The position numbers and the translations under genes were made by a program. From Novosphingobium sp. G106 (GTDB taxonomy: Bacteria; Pseudomonadota; Alphaproteobacteria; Sphingomonadales; Sphingomonadaceae): a stretch of DNA of 64,000 nucleotides. Under the pieces are notes generated by a model. The model was not told the origin of the DNA and did not search any database. It saw only the letters and a program-made list of their open reading frames with translations. This document shows, in pieces, positions 23,169 through 32,611 of this stretch (position 1 is the stretch's first letter; each line of letters opens with the position of its first letter). The stretch lies in assembly GCF_019075875.1 (NCBI RefSeq), contig NZ_JAHOOZ010000001.1:806001-870000 (forward strand), in the 5' to 3' direction.

Positions 23169-24275
23169 CTAGGCAAACGGCACCAGCCCCGTCAGCATCA
23201 TCCGCACTAGGTCGGCCTGTCCGCTCGCCCCGGTCTTGGCATAGATCCGCTTCGAGTAGTTGCGCGCCGTCTCCTGCGTGAGCTGGAGCTCGGCGCCGGC
23301 CTCGACGATCGAGCTGCCCTGGCTGATCGCTTCGGCCAGCGCCGCCTCGCGCGTCGACAGGCCCAGGGTTGCGGCCACAACGGGCACCGCGCTTTTCGCG
23401 TTTTCGCGCCGGTCGCGGCGCACGAGGCCTATCGAATAGCCGCTGCTGAGCGGGCTGTCGGCGGCGATCGGCGCGCGCCGCAGCAGCATGTCCTTGCCCA
23501 GCCGGTCGTCGAAGCGGACCGTTCGGCGTGCGTCGGACCCGGCGGTCGACAACTCCCGGCAGGCAGCGCTGAGTGCTTGCATCGGTCCGGCGCGGAGCTG
23601 GGCGCGGCCGGTGCTTTGCCCGGTGCTCTGGATGTCGAGTTCCTCGGTCGCGATGCGGTCGGCAATGATCGCCTGGCTGCTGGCGTCGAAGATCGCCTGG
23701 CCGACGCCGAGCAGGGCCAGCGCGTCCTCGGCGATCGTCGCACGCAGACGCAGGCCGCGCAGTTCCATGAGCAGGCCCAGCGCCAGCGCGACATGCGGGG
23801 CGAGCGCGGAAAGCAGCGCGCTGTCGCCCGCGCCGAAATCGAGCCGGTCGTGCAGCAGCACCAGCCATGCGTTGTGATCGCCGCGCGCGACGATGCGGAT
23901 GAAGCGGGCATGGGCGACCCAGGCCGCATCGAGCACGCCCCGCTGGCGCCGGATCGCCTCGGGGCTTTCCGACAATGTCGTCTCTTCGAGCGAATAGACG
24001 CGATTGGGGCGCAGCGCAGCATAGGGCAGCAGGCCGGCCTCGCTGAAGGCTTCGAGATCGAACGGCGTCGCGCTCGGCGCATAGCCGTGGACGCGGATGG
24101 TCCGTTTGATCGGCGGCATGCCCGACATCCCGCCCGGTCGGATGAACAGGTGCAGCCGCTGCGCGCGGGTGCGCGCGAGCAGGCGGTGAAGGAAAGTGTC
24201 CCAGAGCGGCTCCTCGTCGACGCCGGTGAACAGCGGCAATAGGAGGTCGCGTTCGTCGATCGTACCGAGCGCCAT
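23169..24275 (-). CDS. LuxR-family transcriptional regulator
   Basis: A ~368-residue protein whose last ~65 residues are a LuxR/GerE helix-turn-helix (GLSTREAALAEAISQGSS then AGAELQLTQETARNYSKRIY). The N-terminal ~300 residues show no recognisable sensor motif; no receiver aspartate pattern is evident. The ATG at 24275 has GGGAG eight bases upstream, while the first ATG at 24290 has none, so I use the later one. It diverges from cysD. It could regulate PAPS synthesis or the convergent SDR-ADH-MBL operon; this is inference. Confidence 0.82.
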   Translation of the reverse strand: MALGTIDERDLLLPLFTGVDEEPLWDTFLHRLLARTRAQRLHLFIRPGGMSGMPPIKRTIRVHGYAPSATPFDLEAFSEAGLLPYAALRPNRVYSLEETTLSESPEAIRRQRGVLDAAWVAHARFIRIVARGDHNAWLVLLHDRLDFGAGDSALLSALAPHVALALGLLMELRGLRLRATIAEDALALLGVGQAIFDASSQAIIADRIATEELDIQSTGQSTGRAQLRAGPMQALSAACRELSTAGSDARRTVRFDDRLGKDMLLRRAPIAADSPLSSGYSIGLVRRDRRENAKSAVPVVAATLGLSTREAALAEAISQGSSIVEAGAELQLTQETARNYSKRIYAKTGASGQADLVRMMLTGLVPFA

Positions 24276-24282
24276 GCACTTT

Positions 24283-24298
24283 GCTCCCATATGGGAGC
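24283..24298. promoter_or_regulatory. Perfect 16-bp palindrome upstream of the LuxR-type gene
   Basis: GCTCCCATATGGGAGC is a perfect inverted repeat lying just upstream of the chosen LuxR start and about 75 bases before cysD. Its right half supplies the GGGAG used as ribosome-binding site. It is a candidate operator for autoregulation. Confidence 0.55.
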
Positions 24299-24372
24299 GT
24301 TCTGGTCAAGCGCGACTCGTCATGTAGCCGTCAACCGCACCCGAGAAAACGCCGGGTGCTGGAGAGGGATCG

Positions 24373-25290
24373 ATGAGCACACTTTCCAGAACCACACTGA
24401 CGCACCTGCAGCGGCTCGAAGCCGAAGCCATCCACATCATGCGCGAAGTCGTCGCCGAAGCAGAGCGCCCCGTGCTCATGTATTCGGTCGGCAAGGACAG
24501 CGCCGTCATGCTGCACCTGGCGCGCAAGGCGTTCTATCCGTCGCCGCCGCCGTTCCCGCTGCTCCACGTCGACACGACCTGGAAGTTCCAGGAAATGTAC
24601 AAGCTGCGCGACAAGATGGCGACCGACAGCGGCATGGATCTGATCGTCTATCAGAACCCCGAAGCGATCGAGCGCGGGATCAACCCGTTCGACCACGGCG
24701 CGCTCCACACCGACATGTGGAAGACCGAGGGGCTCAAGCAGGCTCTCGACAAGTACGGCTTCGATGCGGCCTTCGGCGGCGCCCGCCGCGACGAGGAAAA
24801 GAGCCGCGCCAAGGAGCGCATCTTCTCGTTCCGCACGGCCTCTCACGGCTGGGACCCGAAGAACCAGCGGCCCGAGCTGTGGAACCTCTACAACGCCCGC
24901 AAGAACAAGGGCGAGTCGATCCGCGTCTTCCCGATCTCGAACTGGACCGAGCTCGACGTCTGGCAGTACATCCACCTCAACGACATCCCGATCGTGCCGC
25001 TTTACTTCGCGGACGAGCGCCCCACGGTGGAGCGCGACGGCATGCTGCTGATGGTCGATGACGACCGCTTCCCGCTGAAGCCCGGCGAAGAGCCGGTGAT
25101 GCGCTCGATCCGTTTCCGCACGCTCGGCTGCTACCCGCTGACCGGCGCGGTCGAGAGCCATGCCAAGACGCTTCCCGAAATCATCCAGGAAACGCTTCTG
25201 ACCACCACGTCGGAGCGCCAGGGCCGCGCCATCGACAAGGACGCCGGCGGTGCCGGCATGGAAGTCAAGAAGCAGCAGGGGTACTTCTGA
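24373..25290 (+). CDS. cysD: Sulfate adenylyltransferase subunit 2 (CysD)
   Basis: Small catalytic subunit of ATP sulfurylase, forming APS from sulfate and ATP with CysN. The 305-residue length is canonical. The PP-loop [10 protein letters not shown] is at residues 37-46 and the [20 protein letters not shown] segment is the conserved PAPS-reductase-family region. GAGAGGG precedes the ATG. It shares one base with the cysNC start (TGATG), indicating coupling. Confidence 0.97.
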   Translation: MSTLSRTTLTHLQRLEAEAIHIMREVVAEAERPVLMYSVGKDSAVMLHLARKAFYPSPPPFPLLHVDTTWKFQEMYKLRDKMATDSGMDLIVYQNPEAIERGINPFDHGALHTDMWKTEGLKQALDKYGFDAAFGGARRDEEKSRAKERIFSFRTASHGWDPKNQRPELWNLYNARKNKGESIRVFPISNWTELDVWQYIHLNDIPIVPLYFADERPTVERDGMLLMVDDDRFPLKPGEEPVMRSIRFRTLGCYPLTGAVESHAKTLPEIIQETLLTTTSERQGRAIDKDAGGAGMEVKKQQGYF

Positions 25291-27272
25291 TGTCGGATAC
25301 CAACACCCAGGACCCGATCTACGTCACCGAGGCGCTGATCGCCGAGGACATCGACGCCTATCTCGACCAGCACCAGCACAAGACCATGCTGCGCTTCATC
25401 ACCTGCGGGTCGGTGGACGACGGCAAGTCGACGCTGATCGGCCGTCTGCTCTACGATTCGAAGATGATCTTCGAGGACCAGCTCGACGCGTTGACTGCCG
25501 ATTCCAAGAAGGTCGGCACCCAGGGCGCCGAGATCGACTTCGCGCTGCTCGTCGACGGCCTTGCCGCCGAACGAGAGCAGGGTATCACGATCGACGTCGC
25601 CTACCGCTTCTTCAACACCGAGAAGCGCAAGTTCATCGTCGCCGACTGCCCGGGCCACGAGCAGTACACGCGCAACATGGTGACGGGTGCCTCGACCGCC
25701 GACCTCGCGGTCATCCTGATCGACGCGCGCAAGGGCGTGCTCGTCCAGACGCGGCGGCACTCGTACCTGTGCCACCTGATCGGCATCAAGAATCTGGTCC
25801 TCGCGGTCAACAAGATGGACCTCGTCGACTACAGCCAGGACGTCTTCGACAAGATCGTTGCCGACTATACCGAATTCGCCAAGTCGATCGGTATCGAGAG
25901 CTTCACCGCGATGCCGATCTCGGGCTTCAAGGGCGACAACATCACGGGCTCTTCGGAGAACACGCCCTGGTACAAGGGTCCGAACCTGATCGAGCACCTC
26001 GAGGCTGTCGAAGTAAATTCGGCGCGCGACGCCAGCAAGCCGTTCCGCATGCCGGTGCAGTGGGTCAACCGCTCGAACCTGTATTTCCGCGGCTTCTCGG
26101 GCCTCGTTGCCACGGGCAGCGTCAAGGTCGGCGACACCGTTCGCGTCCTGCCCTCGGGCAAGACCTCGACTGTGTCGAAGATCGCCGCAATGGGGTCATC
26201 GACCGCGCTGCCCGACGCCAAGGATCTCACCACCGAGCAATACCTCGAACACATCACTGGCCAGGACGAGGCCGTCGCGGGTGAATCGGTGACGATCTGC
26301 TTCGCCGACGAGATCGACTGCTCGCGCGGCGACGTCATCGCCACGGCGGACAATCCGCCCGAAGCGGCCGACCAGTTCGAATCGACCGTGGTCTGGCTCA
26401 ACGACGAGCCGCTCCACGTCGGCCGCGCCTATTGGCTGAAGCTCGGCACGCAGACCGTCTCCGCGACGGTCCGTGAGCCAAAATATACGGTCAATGTCAA
26501 CACGATGGAGCACGTTGCGGCCAAGACGCTCGAACTCAATGCCATCGGCGTCGCCGAGCTTTCGACCGACAAGCCGATCGTGTTCGAGGCCTATGCTGAG
26601 AACCGCACGCTCGGCGGCTTCATCCTGATCGACAAGATCACGAATGCCACCGTCGCTGCGGGCATGCTGAACTTCTCGCTTCGCCGCGCCCAGAACGTGC
26701 ATTGGCAGGCGCTCGATATCAGCCGCGAGAAGCACGCCGATCTCAAGAACCAGAAGCCTGCGGTGCTGTGGTTCACCGGGCTCTCGGGCTCGGGCAAATC
26801 GACGATCGCCAACCTCGTTGAGAAGAAGCTGCACCGGATGAACCGGCACACCTTCCTGCTCGACGGCGACAACGTGCGCCATGGCCTGAACAAGGACCTG
26901 GGCTTCACTGAGGCCGACCGCATCGAGAACATCCGCCGCGTCGGCGAAGTGGCGAAGCTGATGACCGACGCCGGTCTGATCGTCATCACCGCCTTCATCT
27001 CGCCGTTCAAGGCGGAGCGCGAGATGGTGCGGTCGATCCTGCCCGACGGCGAGTTCTTCGAAGTGTTCATCGATACGCCGCTGAGCGTGGCCGAGGAGCG
27101 CGACGTGAAGGGCCTATACAAGAAGGCGCGTGCGGGCGATCTCAAGAACTTCACCGGCATCGACAGCCCCTACGAGGCGCCGGCACGTCCCGAGATCCGC
27201 ATCGACACGACCAGCGTGACGCCCGACCAGGCGGCCGAGATAATCGTCGACAAGCTGCTGGGAGACGCATGA
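25290..27272 (+). CDS. cysNC: Bifunctional sulfate adenylyltransferase subunit 1 / APS kinase (CysN-CysC)
   Basis: The N-terminal ~480 residues are the GTPase subunit CysN: P-loop GSVDDGKS at 40-47, switch motif [12 protein letters not shown] and NKMD. The C-terminal ~170 residues are APS kinase CysC: P-loop GLSGSGKS at 497-504 and DGDNVRHGL. The fusion makes PAPS directly from sulfate, ATP and GTP together with CysD. At 660 residues both domains are intact. It overlaps cysQ by four bases. No PAPS reductase gene is nearby, so the PAPS may feed sulfotransferases. Confidence 0.97.
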   Translation: MSDTNTQDPIYVTEALIAEDIDAYLDQHQHKTMLRFITCGSVDDGKSTLIGRLLYDSKMIFEDQLDALTADSKKVGTQGAEIDFALLVDGLAAEREQGITIDVAYRFFNTEKRKFIVADCPGHEQYTRNMVTGASTADLAVILIDARKGVLVQTRRHSYLCHLIGIKNLVLAVNKMDLVDYSQDVFDKIVADYTEFAKSIGIESFTAMPISGFKGDNITGSSENTPWYKGPNLIEHLEAVEVNSARDASKPFRMPVQWVNRSNLYFRGFSGLVATGSVKVGDTVRVLPSGKTSTVSKIAAMGSSTALPDAKDLTTEQYLEHITGQDEAVAGESVTICFADEIDCSRGDVIATADNPPEAADQFESTVVWLNDEPLHVGRAYWLKLGTQTVSATVREPKYTVNVNTMEHVAAKTLELNAIGVAELSTDKPIVFEAYAENRTLGGFILIDKITNATVAAGMLNFSLRRAQNVHWQALDISREKHADLKNQKPAVLWFTGLSGSGKSTIANLVEKKLHRMNRHTFLLDGDNVRHGLNKDLGFTEADRIENIRRVGEVAKLMTDAGLIVITAFISPFKAEREMVRSILPDGEFFEVFIDTPLSVAEERDVKGLYKKARAGDLKNFTGIDSPYEAPARPEIRIDTTSVTPDQAAEIIVDKLLGDA

Positions 27273-28024
27273 TGACCATTTCTCCGGAGAACATGACCGA
27301 CGCCGATCTCGCCGCCCATCTCGCCGAAGTCTGCGGCAAACTGCTTCTCGAAGTCCGTGCCTCGGGCATGCTGTCGCTGAAGGCGCTGGGCAAGGCAGGC
27401 GACGCCACTGCCAACCAGTTCCTCTGCCACGCCCTGCGCGAGCAGCGGCCGAACGACGGGCTGCTGTCCGAGGAGGAAAAGGATAATCCGGCGCGGCTCG
27501 AGCAGAGCCGCGTGTGGATCGTCGATCCGGTCGACGGCACGCGCGAATATGGCGAGGAGCGCGCCGACTGGGCGGTCCACGTCGGCCTGGCGATCGACGG
27601 TGTTGCCACGGTTGGTGCGGTGGCGCTGCCGGGGCTGGGCGTGGTCCTGCGCACCGACACGCCAACGCTGATCCCCTCGGCGCCTGAGAAGCTGCGCATG
27701 GTCGTCAGCCGCACGCGTCCGGCGCGCGAAGCGACCGAAGTGGCGGAGCGCATCGGCGCCGAGCTGGTGCCGATGGGCTCGGCCGGGGCCAAGGCCATGG
27801 CGATCCTGCGCGGCGAGGCGGATATCTACCTGCATTCGGGCGGCCAGTATGAATGGGACAGCTGCGCGCCGGTTGCCGTTGCGCTGGCGCACGGGCTCCA
27901 TTGCTCGCGCATCGACGGCAGCCCGCTCGTCTACAACCAGGCCGACGTCTACATGCCCGACCTGCTCATCTGCCGGAAGGAACATGCCGAGCGCGTGCTG
28001 GCGGAAGTTGCCGCGATCGGCTGA
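27269..28024 (+). CDS. cysQ: 3'(2'),5'-bisphosphate nucleotidase (CysQ)
   Basis: Removes PAP, the by-product of PAPS use, by hydrolysing its 3'-phosphate. The 251-residue inositol-monophosphatase-fold protein has the metal motifs LLSEEE (65-70) and WIVDPVDGT (83-91) and the C-terminal YEWDSCAP signature. Two adjacent ATGs (27269, 27272) are possible starts. As last gene of the operon it relieves product inhibition of both sulfotransferases and assimilation enzymes. Confidence 0.94.
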   Translation: MMTISPENMTDADLAAHLAEVCGKLLLEVRASGMLSLKALGKAGDATANQFLCHALREQRPNDGLLSEEEKDNPARLEQSRVWIVDPVDGTREYGEERADWAVHVGLAIDGVATVGAVALPGLGVVLRTDTPTLIPSAPEKLRMVVSRTRPAREATEVAERIGAELVPMGSAGAKAMAILRGEADIYLHSGGQYEWDSCAPVAVALAHGLHCSRIDGSPLVYNQADVYMPDLLICRKEHAERVLAEVAAIG

Positions 28025-28329
28025 AATCCGCGCTTTCCTGAATGATCGAACGCGAGCGCGCATCGGCCTCCAATAGGGCCGGTGCGCGCTCTCTGTTTGA
28101 ACCACGTATTTTTCCCTAGGCCCCAAAAGACACACCCGCAAAAAAACTGAGGGTATCTCGTTAAAAAGAAGAGAACGCCTCGTTTTTGCTCTGGCCAAGC
28201 ATTTGCACGGCCTCTAGCAGCCCCTCCCGTGCCTGGTCAGGAGTGACCGGCCAGCGTCGTTCCGTTGACCGGAACGGAACGATACGTGCTCACGGGCCCG
28301 CAAGGAGGGCCCACAGGGAGGAACTGCTC
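28025..28329. promoter_or_regulatory. Intergenic region before the TonB receptor: terminator, IclR-like motif and leader
   Basis: This 305-base gap holds the cysQ terminator hairpin (28054-28091), then an AT-rich stretch, the motif GAGAACGCCTCGTTTTT at 28171-28187 that recurs near the IclR gene, and an inverted repeat CGTTCCG-N5-CGGAACG around 28257-28275. AGGGAGG precedes the TTG start of the receptor. No riboswitch class is recognisable. Confidence 0.6.
28054..28091 (+). terminator. Rho-independent-type terminator after cysQ
   Basis: GAGCGCGCATCGGCC (28054-28068) pairs with GGCCGGTGCGCGCTC (28077-28091) with one G-U pair and an eight-base loop, then TCTGTTT. It ends the cysD-cysNC-cysQ operon. 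Confidence 0.8.
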
Positions 28330-30714
28330 TTGAAACGCATTAGCTTTGTTGCATTGGCCAGCGTCAGCCTGCTCAGCCTTGCCGCGCCCGCCATGGCTCA
28401 GGAAGCCGCCGCGAAGGATGGGGACGAAAACGTCGCCGATACCGGCGATATCGTCGTCCAGGCGCGCCGCCGCGACGAATCGTCGCAGGAAGTGCCGCTG
28501 GTGGTCAACGCCGTTACGGCGGACTCCATGGCCAAGCTCAACATCCGCGAGTTCCAGGATGTCCAGTCGCTCGTTCCAGGCCTGCAGATGTCGAGCAGCG
28601 CCAACGGCATCGGCACCCAGGCCACGCTGCGTGGCGTCGCCTATGACGTGAACGCCAGCGGCAACAACGGCACGATCGAATTCTATCAGAACGACGCGCC
28701 GATTTCATCGGGCATGCTGTTCCAGTCGATGTTCGACGTCGGCCAGGTCGAAGTCCTGCGCGGGCCCCAGGGCACGCTGCGCGGCCGTGCCTCCCCGTCT
28801 GGCTCGATCACCGTCACCACGCACCGTGTCGATCTCAACGAGGCCGGCGGCTATGTCCAGGGCACGGTCACCGATACCGGCACGACCAATGCCAATGTCG
28901 CGCTGAACGTGCCGATCATCGAAGACAAGCTCGGTGTTCGCGTCGCCGGCGTTTACGACGAAGGCGACGGCAACGAGGTTCGCAGCGTCAACAATGCGCT
29001 CGATCCCTACATCAAGACCCGCGGTGGCCGCGTCTCGCTGCGCGCCGAACCGGTGGACTTCCTCAGCCTGTCGGGCAGCTACACGACGACCAACCGCAAG
29101 GCGCTGCAGTACGACCAGGTCGGATCCATGTCGATCTCGACGGTCGGCGGTGCGACCGGACCGGTCCTGATCGACGCCGACGATCGCCGCGCGGTGCAGT
29201 TCATCCCGCGCAACTACGAGCAGACTTTCAAGATCTGGAACTGGCAGGCCCAGGCCCGCTTCGCCGGCCAGAAGCTCGACTACGTCGGCTCGCACTCGAC
29301 GCAGAAGCTGCACACGGTAGATCCCAACGACGACGGCGGCTTCTTCAGCGCGACCAATCCGGCCGCGCTGCTCGGGGCCAACCAGACCACCAACACAGGT
29401 GCCACGCAGACGACGCATGAGCTTCGCCTGTCGAACGAAGAGCGCATCGCGGGCATGTTCGACTACGTTGTCGGCGGTCTCTACAACAAAATGAGCACGA
29501 GCACGTCGCTGGTCACGCAGACGCCGCTGTTCGCCGGTCCCGGTCCCAGCTTCTTGGCCATCGTAAACACGCCGGTAGCGCGTCCTTCGGCGACCAAGGA
29601 GCAGTCGCTGTTTGGCAATGTCACCGCGCACATCGGTGAGAAGACCGAGATCTCGGTCGGCACGCGCTACATCGACTACCACGCCGAGGGCAATCTGATC
29701 ATCAGCGGTGTGACCATCCCGGCGGCTGCGGAAAATCGCGATGCAAGCCACTGGATCTACTCTGCCTCGGTCAAGCACAACGTGACGCCGGACCTGATGG
29801 TCTACGCCTCGTTCGGCAGTTCGTGGCGTCCGGGCTCTTCGACCAACGCGATCCAGTTCCGCGATCTCGCCAACCCCGGTCCGCTACTCTCGTCGTTCTA
29901 CTTCCCGGGTGACGAGACCTCGAACTCCTACGAAATCGGCTTCAAGTCGAGCTGGCTGGACCGCCGCCTGCGCGTGAACGTCACGGCCTATCACCAGGAC
30001 TTCAAGAACTACGCTTATTCCTCGCCGAACGTCTATGCGGCCGGCCTGGACGCCACGGGTTCGCAGCGCGTGTTCCTGGCGGCCCCCGCCATTGCGGTCG
30101 GCGTGCCGGCGAAGGTCGACGGTGTCGAAGGCGAGATCGATTTCCGCGCCAGCGATCGCTTCAACATCGGCGTTTCGGCCAGCTACTCGCTCAGCAAGAT
30201 CAAGAACGGCGTGGTTCCGTGCAACAACTACGGTGGTACGGTTCCGACCTATGCGCAGATCATTGCCGCCAACAACGGCCAGCAGATCGCGACTTGCACG
30301 GTGAACTACCGCGCCGGTCTCAGCGCACCGTTCGCCGCGACGGCCCAGTCCGAGTACAAGCATCCCATCAATGACACGATGGAAGGCTACGTTCGCGGCC
30401 TGATGACCTTCAGCGGCAAGTCGCAGAACGATCCTGCCAACGCGTTCGACGACGTCAGCAGCTATGCCCTGTTCAACTTCTTCGCCGGCATCCGCGCTGC
30501 GGACGGTGGCTGGGAACTGGGCGGCTACGTCAAGAACGTGTTCAACGCGGAGCGCGTGCTGTCGCGGACCGCGCAGCCGCTGGGCGTGAGCTACACGCAG
30601 ATCACGTCCACGGGGGCCATCGGCCAGTCGGGTGCCAGCGCCTATCGCGGCATCACGATGACCGCGCCGCGCGAGTTCGGCGTGTCGCTGACGGCGCGCT
30701 TCGGGTCGCGCTGA
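28330..30714 (+). CDS. TonB-dependent receptor
   Basis: Outer-membrane beta-barrel importer of 794 residues driven by TonB. Starting from TTG at 28330 the protein has a clear signal peptide ending APAMAQ, then a TonB-box-like DIVVQARRR, the plug domain (LRGPQGTLRGRASPSGS) and a C-terminal barrel ending in an aromatic-poor GVSLTARFGSR. TTG is chosen because AGGGAGG is eight bases upstream and the signal peptide begins there; an ATG-less longer frame has no such features. The plug differs from the common GTLFGRNxTGG. Substrate unknown. Confidence 0.9.
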   Translation: MKRISFVALASVSLLSLAAPAMAQEAAAKDGDENVADTGDIVVQARRRDESSQEVPLVVNAVTADSMAKLNIREFQDVQSLVPGLQMSSSANGIGTQATLRGVAYDVNASGNNGTIEFYQNDAPISSGMLFQSMFDVGQVEVLRGPQGTLRGRASPSGSITVTTHRVDLNEAGGYVQGTVTDTGTTNANVALNVPIIEDKLGVRVAGVYDEGDGNEVRSVNNALDPYIKTRGGRVSLRAEPVDFLSLSGSYTTTNRKALQYDQVGSMSISTVGGATGPVLIDADDRRAVQFIPRNYEQTFKIWNWQAQARFAGQKLDYVGSHSTQKLHTVDPNDDGGFFSATNPAALLGANQTTNTGATQTTHELRLSNEERIAGMFDYVVGGLYNKMSTSTSLVTQTPLFAGPGPSFLAIVNTPVARPSATKEQSLFGNVTAHIGEKTEISVGTRYIDYHAEGNLIISGVTIPAAAENRDASHWIYSASVKHNVTPDLMVYASFGSSWRPGSSTNAIQFRDLANPGPLLSSFYFPGDETSNSYEIGFKSSWLDRRLRVNVTAYHQDFKNYAYSSPNVYAAGLDATGSQRVFLAAPAIAVGVPAKVDGVEGEIDFRASDRFNIGVSASYSLSKIKNGVVPCNNYGGTVPTYAQIIAANNGQQIATCTVNYRAGLSAPFAATAQSEYKHPINDTMEGYVRGLMTFSGKSQNDPANAFDDVSSYALFNFFAGIRAADGGWELGGYVKNVFNAERVLSRTAQPLGVSYTQITSTGAIGQSGASAYRGITMTAPREFGVSLTARFGSR

Positions 30715-30737
30715 GCTCCGTCGGAGCGACAAAGAGA

Positions 30738-30767
30738 GGCCGGCGGGAAACCGCCGGCCTTTTCGTT
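30738..30767 (+). terminator. Rho-independent terminator after the TonB receptor
   Basis: GGCCGGCGG (30738-30746) and CCGCCGGCC (30751-30759) form a perfect nine-base stem with a GAAA loop, followed by TTTTCGTTT. It is the clearest intrinsic terminator in the window. Confidence 0.9.
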
Positions 30768-30829
30768 TGACCGGGCGGCTCGCGGGAAATAGGCGACAGT
30801 GCTGATCATCAGAGGGTGAAGGCGAGAGG

Positions 30830-31507
30830 ATGGAAAGTCGACCCAAGCGGCGGCCGCGCGATCCCGATGCGACGCGCGAGGTGATCCTCGAGGCCGCGCG
30901 TACCCTGTTAGCCAAGGACGGGCCCGAAGGCATCAGCCTTTCCGAAGTCGCCCATCTCGCCGGCGTCAACCGCGGCACCGCCTACCAGCATTTCGAAACG
31001 CGCGAGAAGCTGATCGAGGCGACCGTCGCCTGGGCTTCGGACAAGCTGTTCCGCGCAGCTTTCGGCGATCCCGAAAAGATCGGCGAGCGCCGTATCGAAG
31101 AGACCGACATTGCCGCCATGACCGAGCGGCTGGCCGCTTTCGCCATGGAGAACCACGAGCTCTGCCGCGTCTGGCTGATGCAGGTGCTGGCTTCGCCGGA
31201 CCCGTCGCAGGACCCGTTCTGGCGTGAATATTGCGGCTCGCTCGAACGCTGGGCGGCCAGCGATCTGGCCGTGCCGGGGATCGACGCAGAGGTGCTTTCG
31301 GTGATGAACCTCGCCGGCATTTTCCTCTGGCCGATCTGGGCGCGTGCCCATGCCGAGGATGACGCCGGCCGCGCCGCGCTGGGGCAGCGTTTCGCCCGCG
31401 AAACGCTGCGTTTGTCGATGTATGGCTCCTTGCGGGCCGAGGCTTACCCCGGCATAGCTGAACGCCTGCGCAGCATGCGAGACGGAGAGTCGGACGCAGG
31501 CGCCTGA
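30830..31507 (+). CDS. TetR-family transcriptional regulator
   Basis: A 225-residue repressor-like protein. The N-terminal helix-turn-helix (ISLSEVAHLAGVNRGTAYQHF, given in part, about residues 31-51) and the KLIEATV continuation are typical of TetR. The ligand-binding half shows no assignable ligand. It precedes the AcuI-like reductase and acyl-CoA synthetase genes on the same strand and may control them. Confidence 0.87.
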   Translation: MESRPKRRPRDPDATREVILEAARTLLAKDGPEGISLSEVAHLAGVNRGTAYQHFETREKLIEATVAWASDKLFRAAFGDPEKIGERRIEETDIAAMTERLAAFAMENHELCRVWLMQVLASPDPSQDPFWREYCGSLERWAASDLAVPGIDAEVLSVMNLAGIFLWPIWARAHAEDDAGRAALGQRFARETLRLSMYGSLRAEAYPGIAERLRSMRDGESDAGA

Positions 31508-31565
31508 CCCCCATTCCACGGTCCGAAAGACCGACCCAGATCGACCATCATTCAAGGGAGTTCTT

Positions 31566-32549
31566 ATGTTTAAAGCGATCCTGATCGAAAAGACCGACGA
31601 CGGCCAGAAGGTCTCGGTGACTGAGCTCGACGAGAGCCAGCTGCCCGAAGGCGACGTCACGATCGACGTCGACTATTCGACAATGAACTACAAGGACGGC
31701 CTCGCCATCACCGGCGACGGCCCGGTCGTGCGCCGCTGGCCGATGGTCCCGGGCATCGACCTTGTCGGCACGGTCAGCGAGTCGTCGAACCCGAACTTCA
31801 AGGCGGGCGATTCCGTCCTGCTCAACGGCTGGGGCGTGGGCGAAGTGCACTGGGGCGGTTTCGCCACCAAGGCGCGGCTCAAGGGCGACTGGCTGGTCAA
31901 GCTGCCGTCGACCTTCACCGGCCTTCAGGCCATGGGCATCGGCACTGCCGGCTACACCGCTTCGCTCAGCGTCGACGCGCTGGTGAACTTCGGCGTGACG
32001 CCGGCCGACGGCGAAGTCCTCGTCACCGGCACGCCCGGTGGCGTCGGCTCGGTCGCGGTGGCGCTGCTCAAGAAGGCGGGCTTCACCGTCGTCGCGTCGA
32101 TCGGCGACGAGAGCGAGAAGGACTATCTGACCAGCCTCGGCGCCGACGACTTCGTCTTGCGCTCGGACTATTCGGAGCCCGGCAAGCCGTTCCAGAAGGA
32201 GCGCTGGGGCGCGGTGGTCGACTCGGTCGGCAGCCACACGCTGGCCAATGCCATCGCCCAGACCAAGTACCGCGGTACGGTCACTGCCTGTGGCCTCGCC
32301 CAGGGCAGCGACCTCGCCACTACCGTCATGCCGTTCATCCTGCGCGGCGTCTCGCTGCTCGGCATCGACAGCGTGATGTGCCCGCAGAAGCCGCGCCAGG
32401 CTGCCTGGGATCGCCTCGGCCGCGATCTCAATCCGGCGCTGCTCAACACGATCGCCACCGAGATTAGCCTCGGCGAGACGATCCAGGGCGCGCGCGATCT
32501 GATCGACGGCAAGATCCGGGGGCGCCTGATTGTCGACGTGAAGCGCTGA
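31566..32549 (+). CDS. Acryloyl-CoA reductase-like MDR protein (AcuI/YhdH family)
   Basis: A 327-residue zinc-free medium-chain reductase. STMNYKDGLAITG, PMVPGIDLVGTV and VTGTPGGVGSVAVALL match the AcuI/YhdH family, whose characterised members reduce acryloyl-CoA to propionyl-CoA with NADPH. The whole length fits. Followed by an acyl-CoA synthetase and an NTF2-like gene, it may reduce an enoyl intermediate in that pathway; the true substrate could be larger than acryloyl-CoA. Confidence 0.85.
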   Translation: MFKAILIEKTDDGQKVSVTELDESQLPEGDVTIDVDYSTMNYKDGLAITGDGPVVRRWPMVPGIDLVGTVSESSNPNFKAGDSVLLNGWGVGEVHWGGFATKARLKGDWLVKLPSTFTGLQAMGIGTAGYTASLSVDALVNFGVTPADGEVLVTGTPGGVGSVAVALLKKAGFTVVASIGDESEKDYLTSLGADDFVLRSDYSEPGKPFQKERWGAVVDSVGSHTLANAIAQTKYRGTVTACGLAQGSDLATTVMPFILRGVSLLGIDSVMCPQKPRQAAWDRLGRDLNPALLNTIATEISLGETIQGARDLIDGKIRGRLIVDVKR

Positions 32550-32558
32550 AGACTTCCT

Positions 32559-32589
32559 GTCGGTCGCAGTCGATCGGGCTGCGACCGAC
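32559..32589. other. Strong intercistronic hairpin
   Basis: GTCGGTCGCAG (32559-32569) pairs perfectly with CTGCGACCGAC (32579-32589) around a nine-base loop. There is no T run, so it is more likely an attenuating or mRNA-stabilising structure than a full terminator. Confidence 0.55.
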
Positions 32590-32611
32590 GGGGCTAGGGA
32601 GAGATGAGGAC

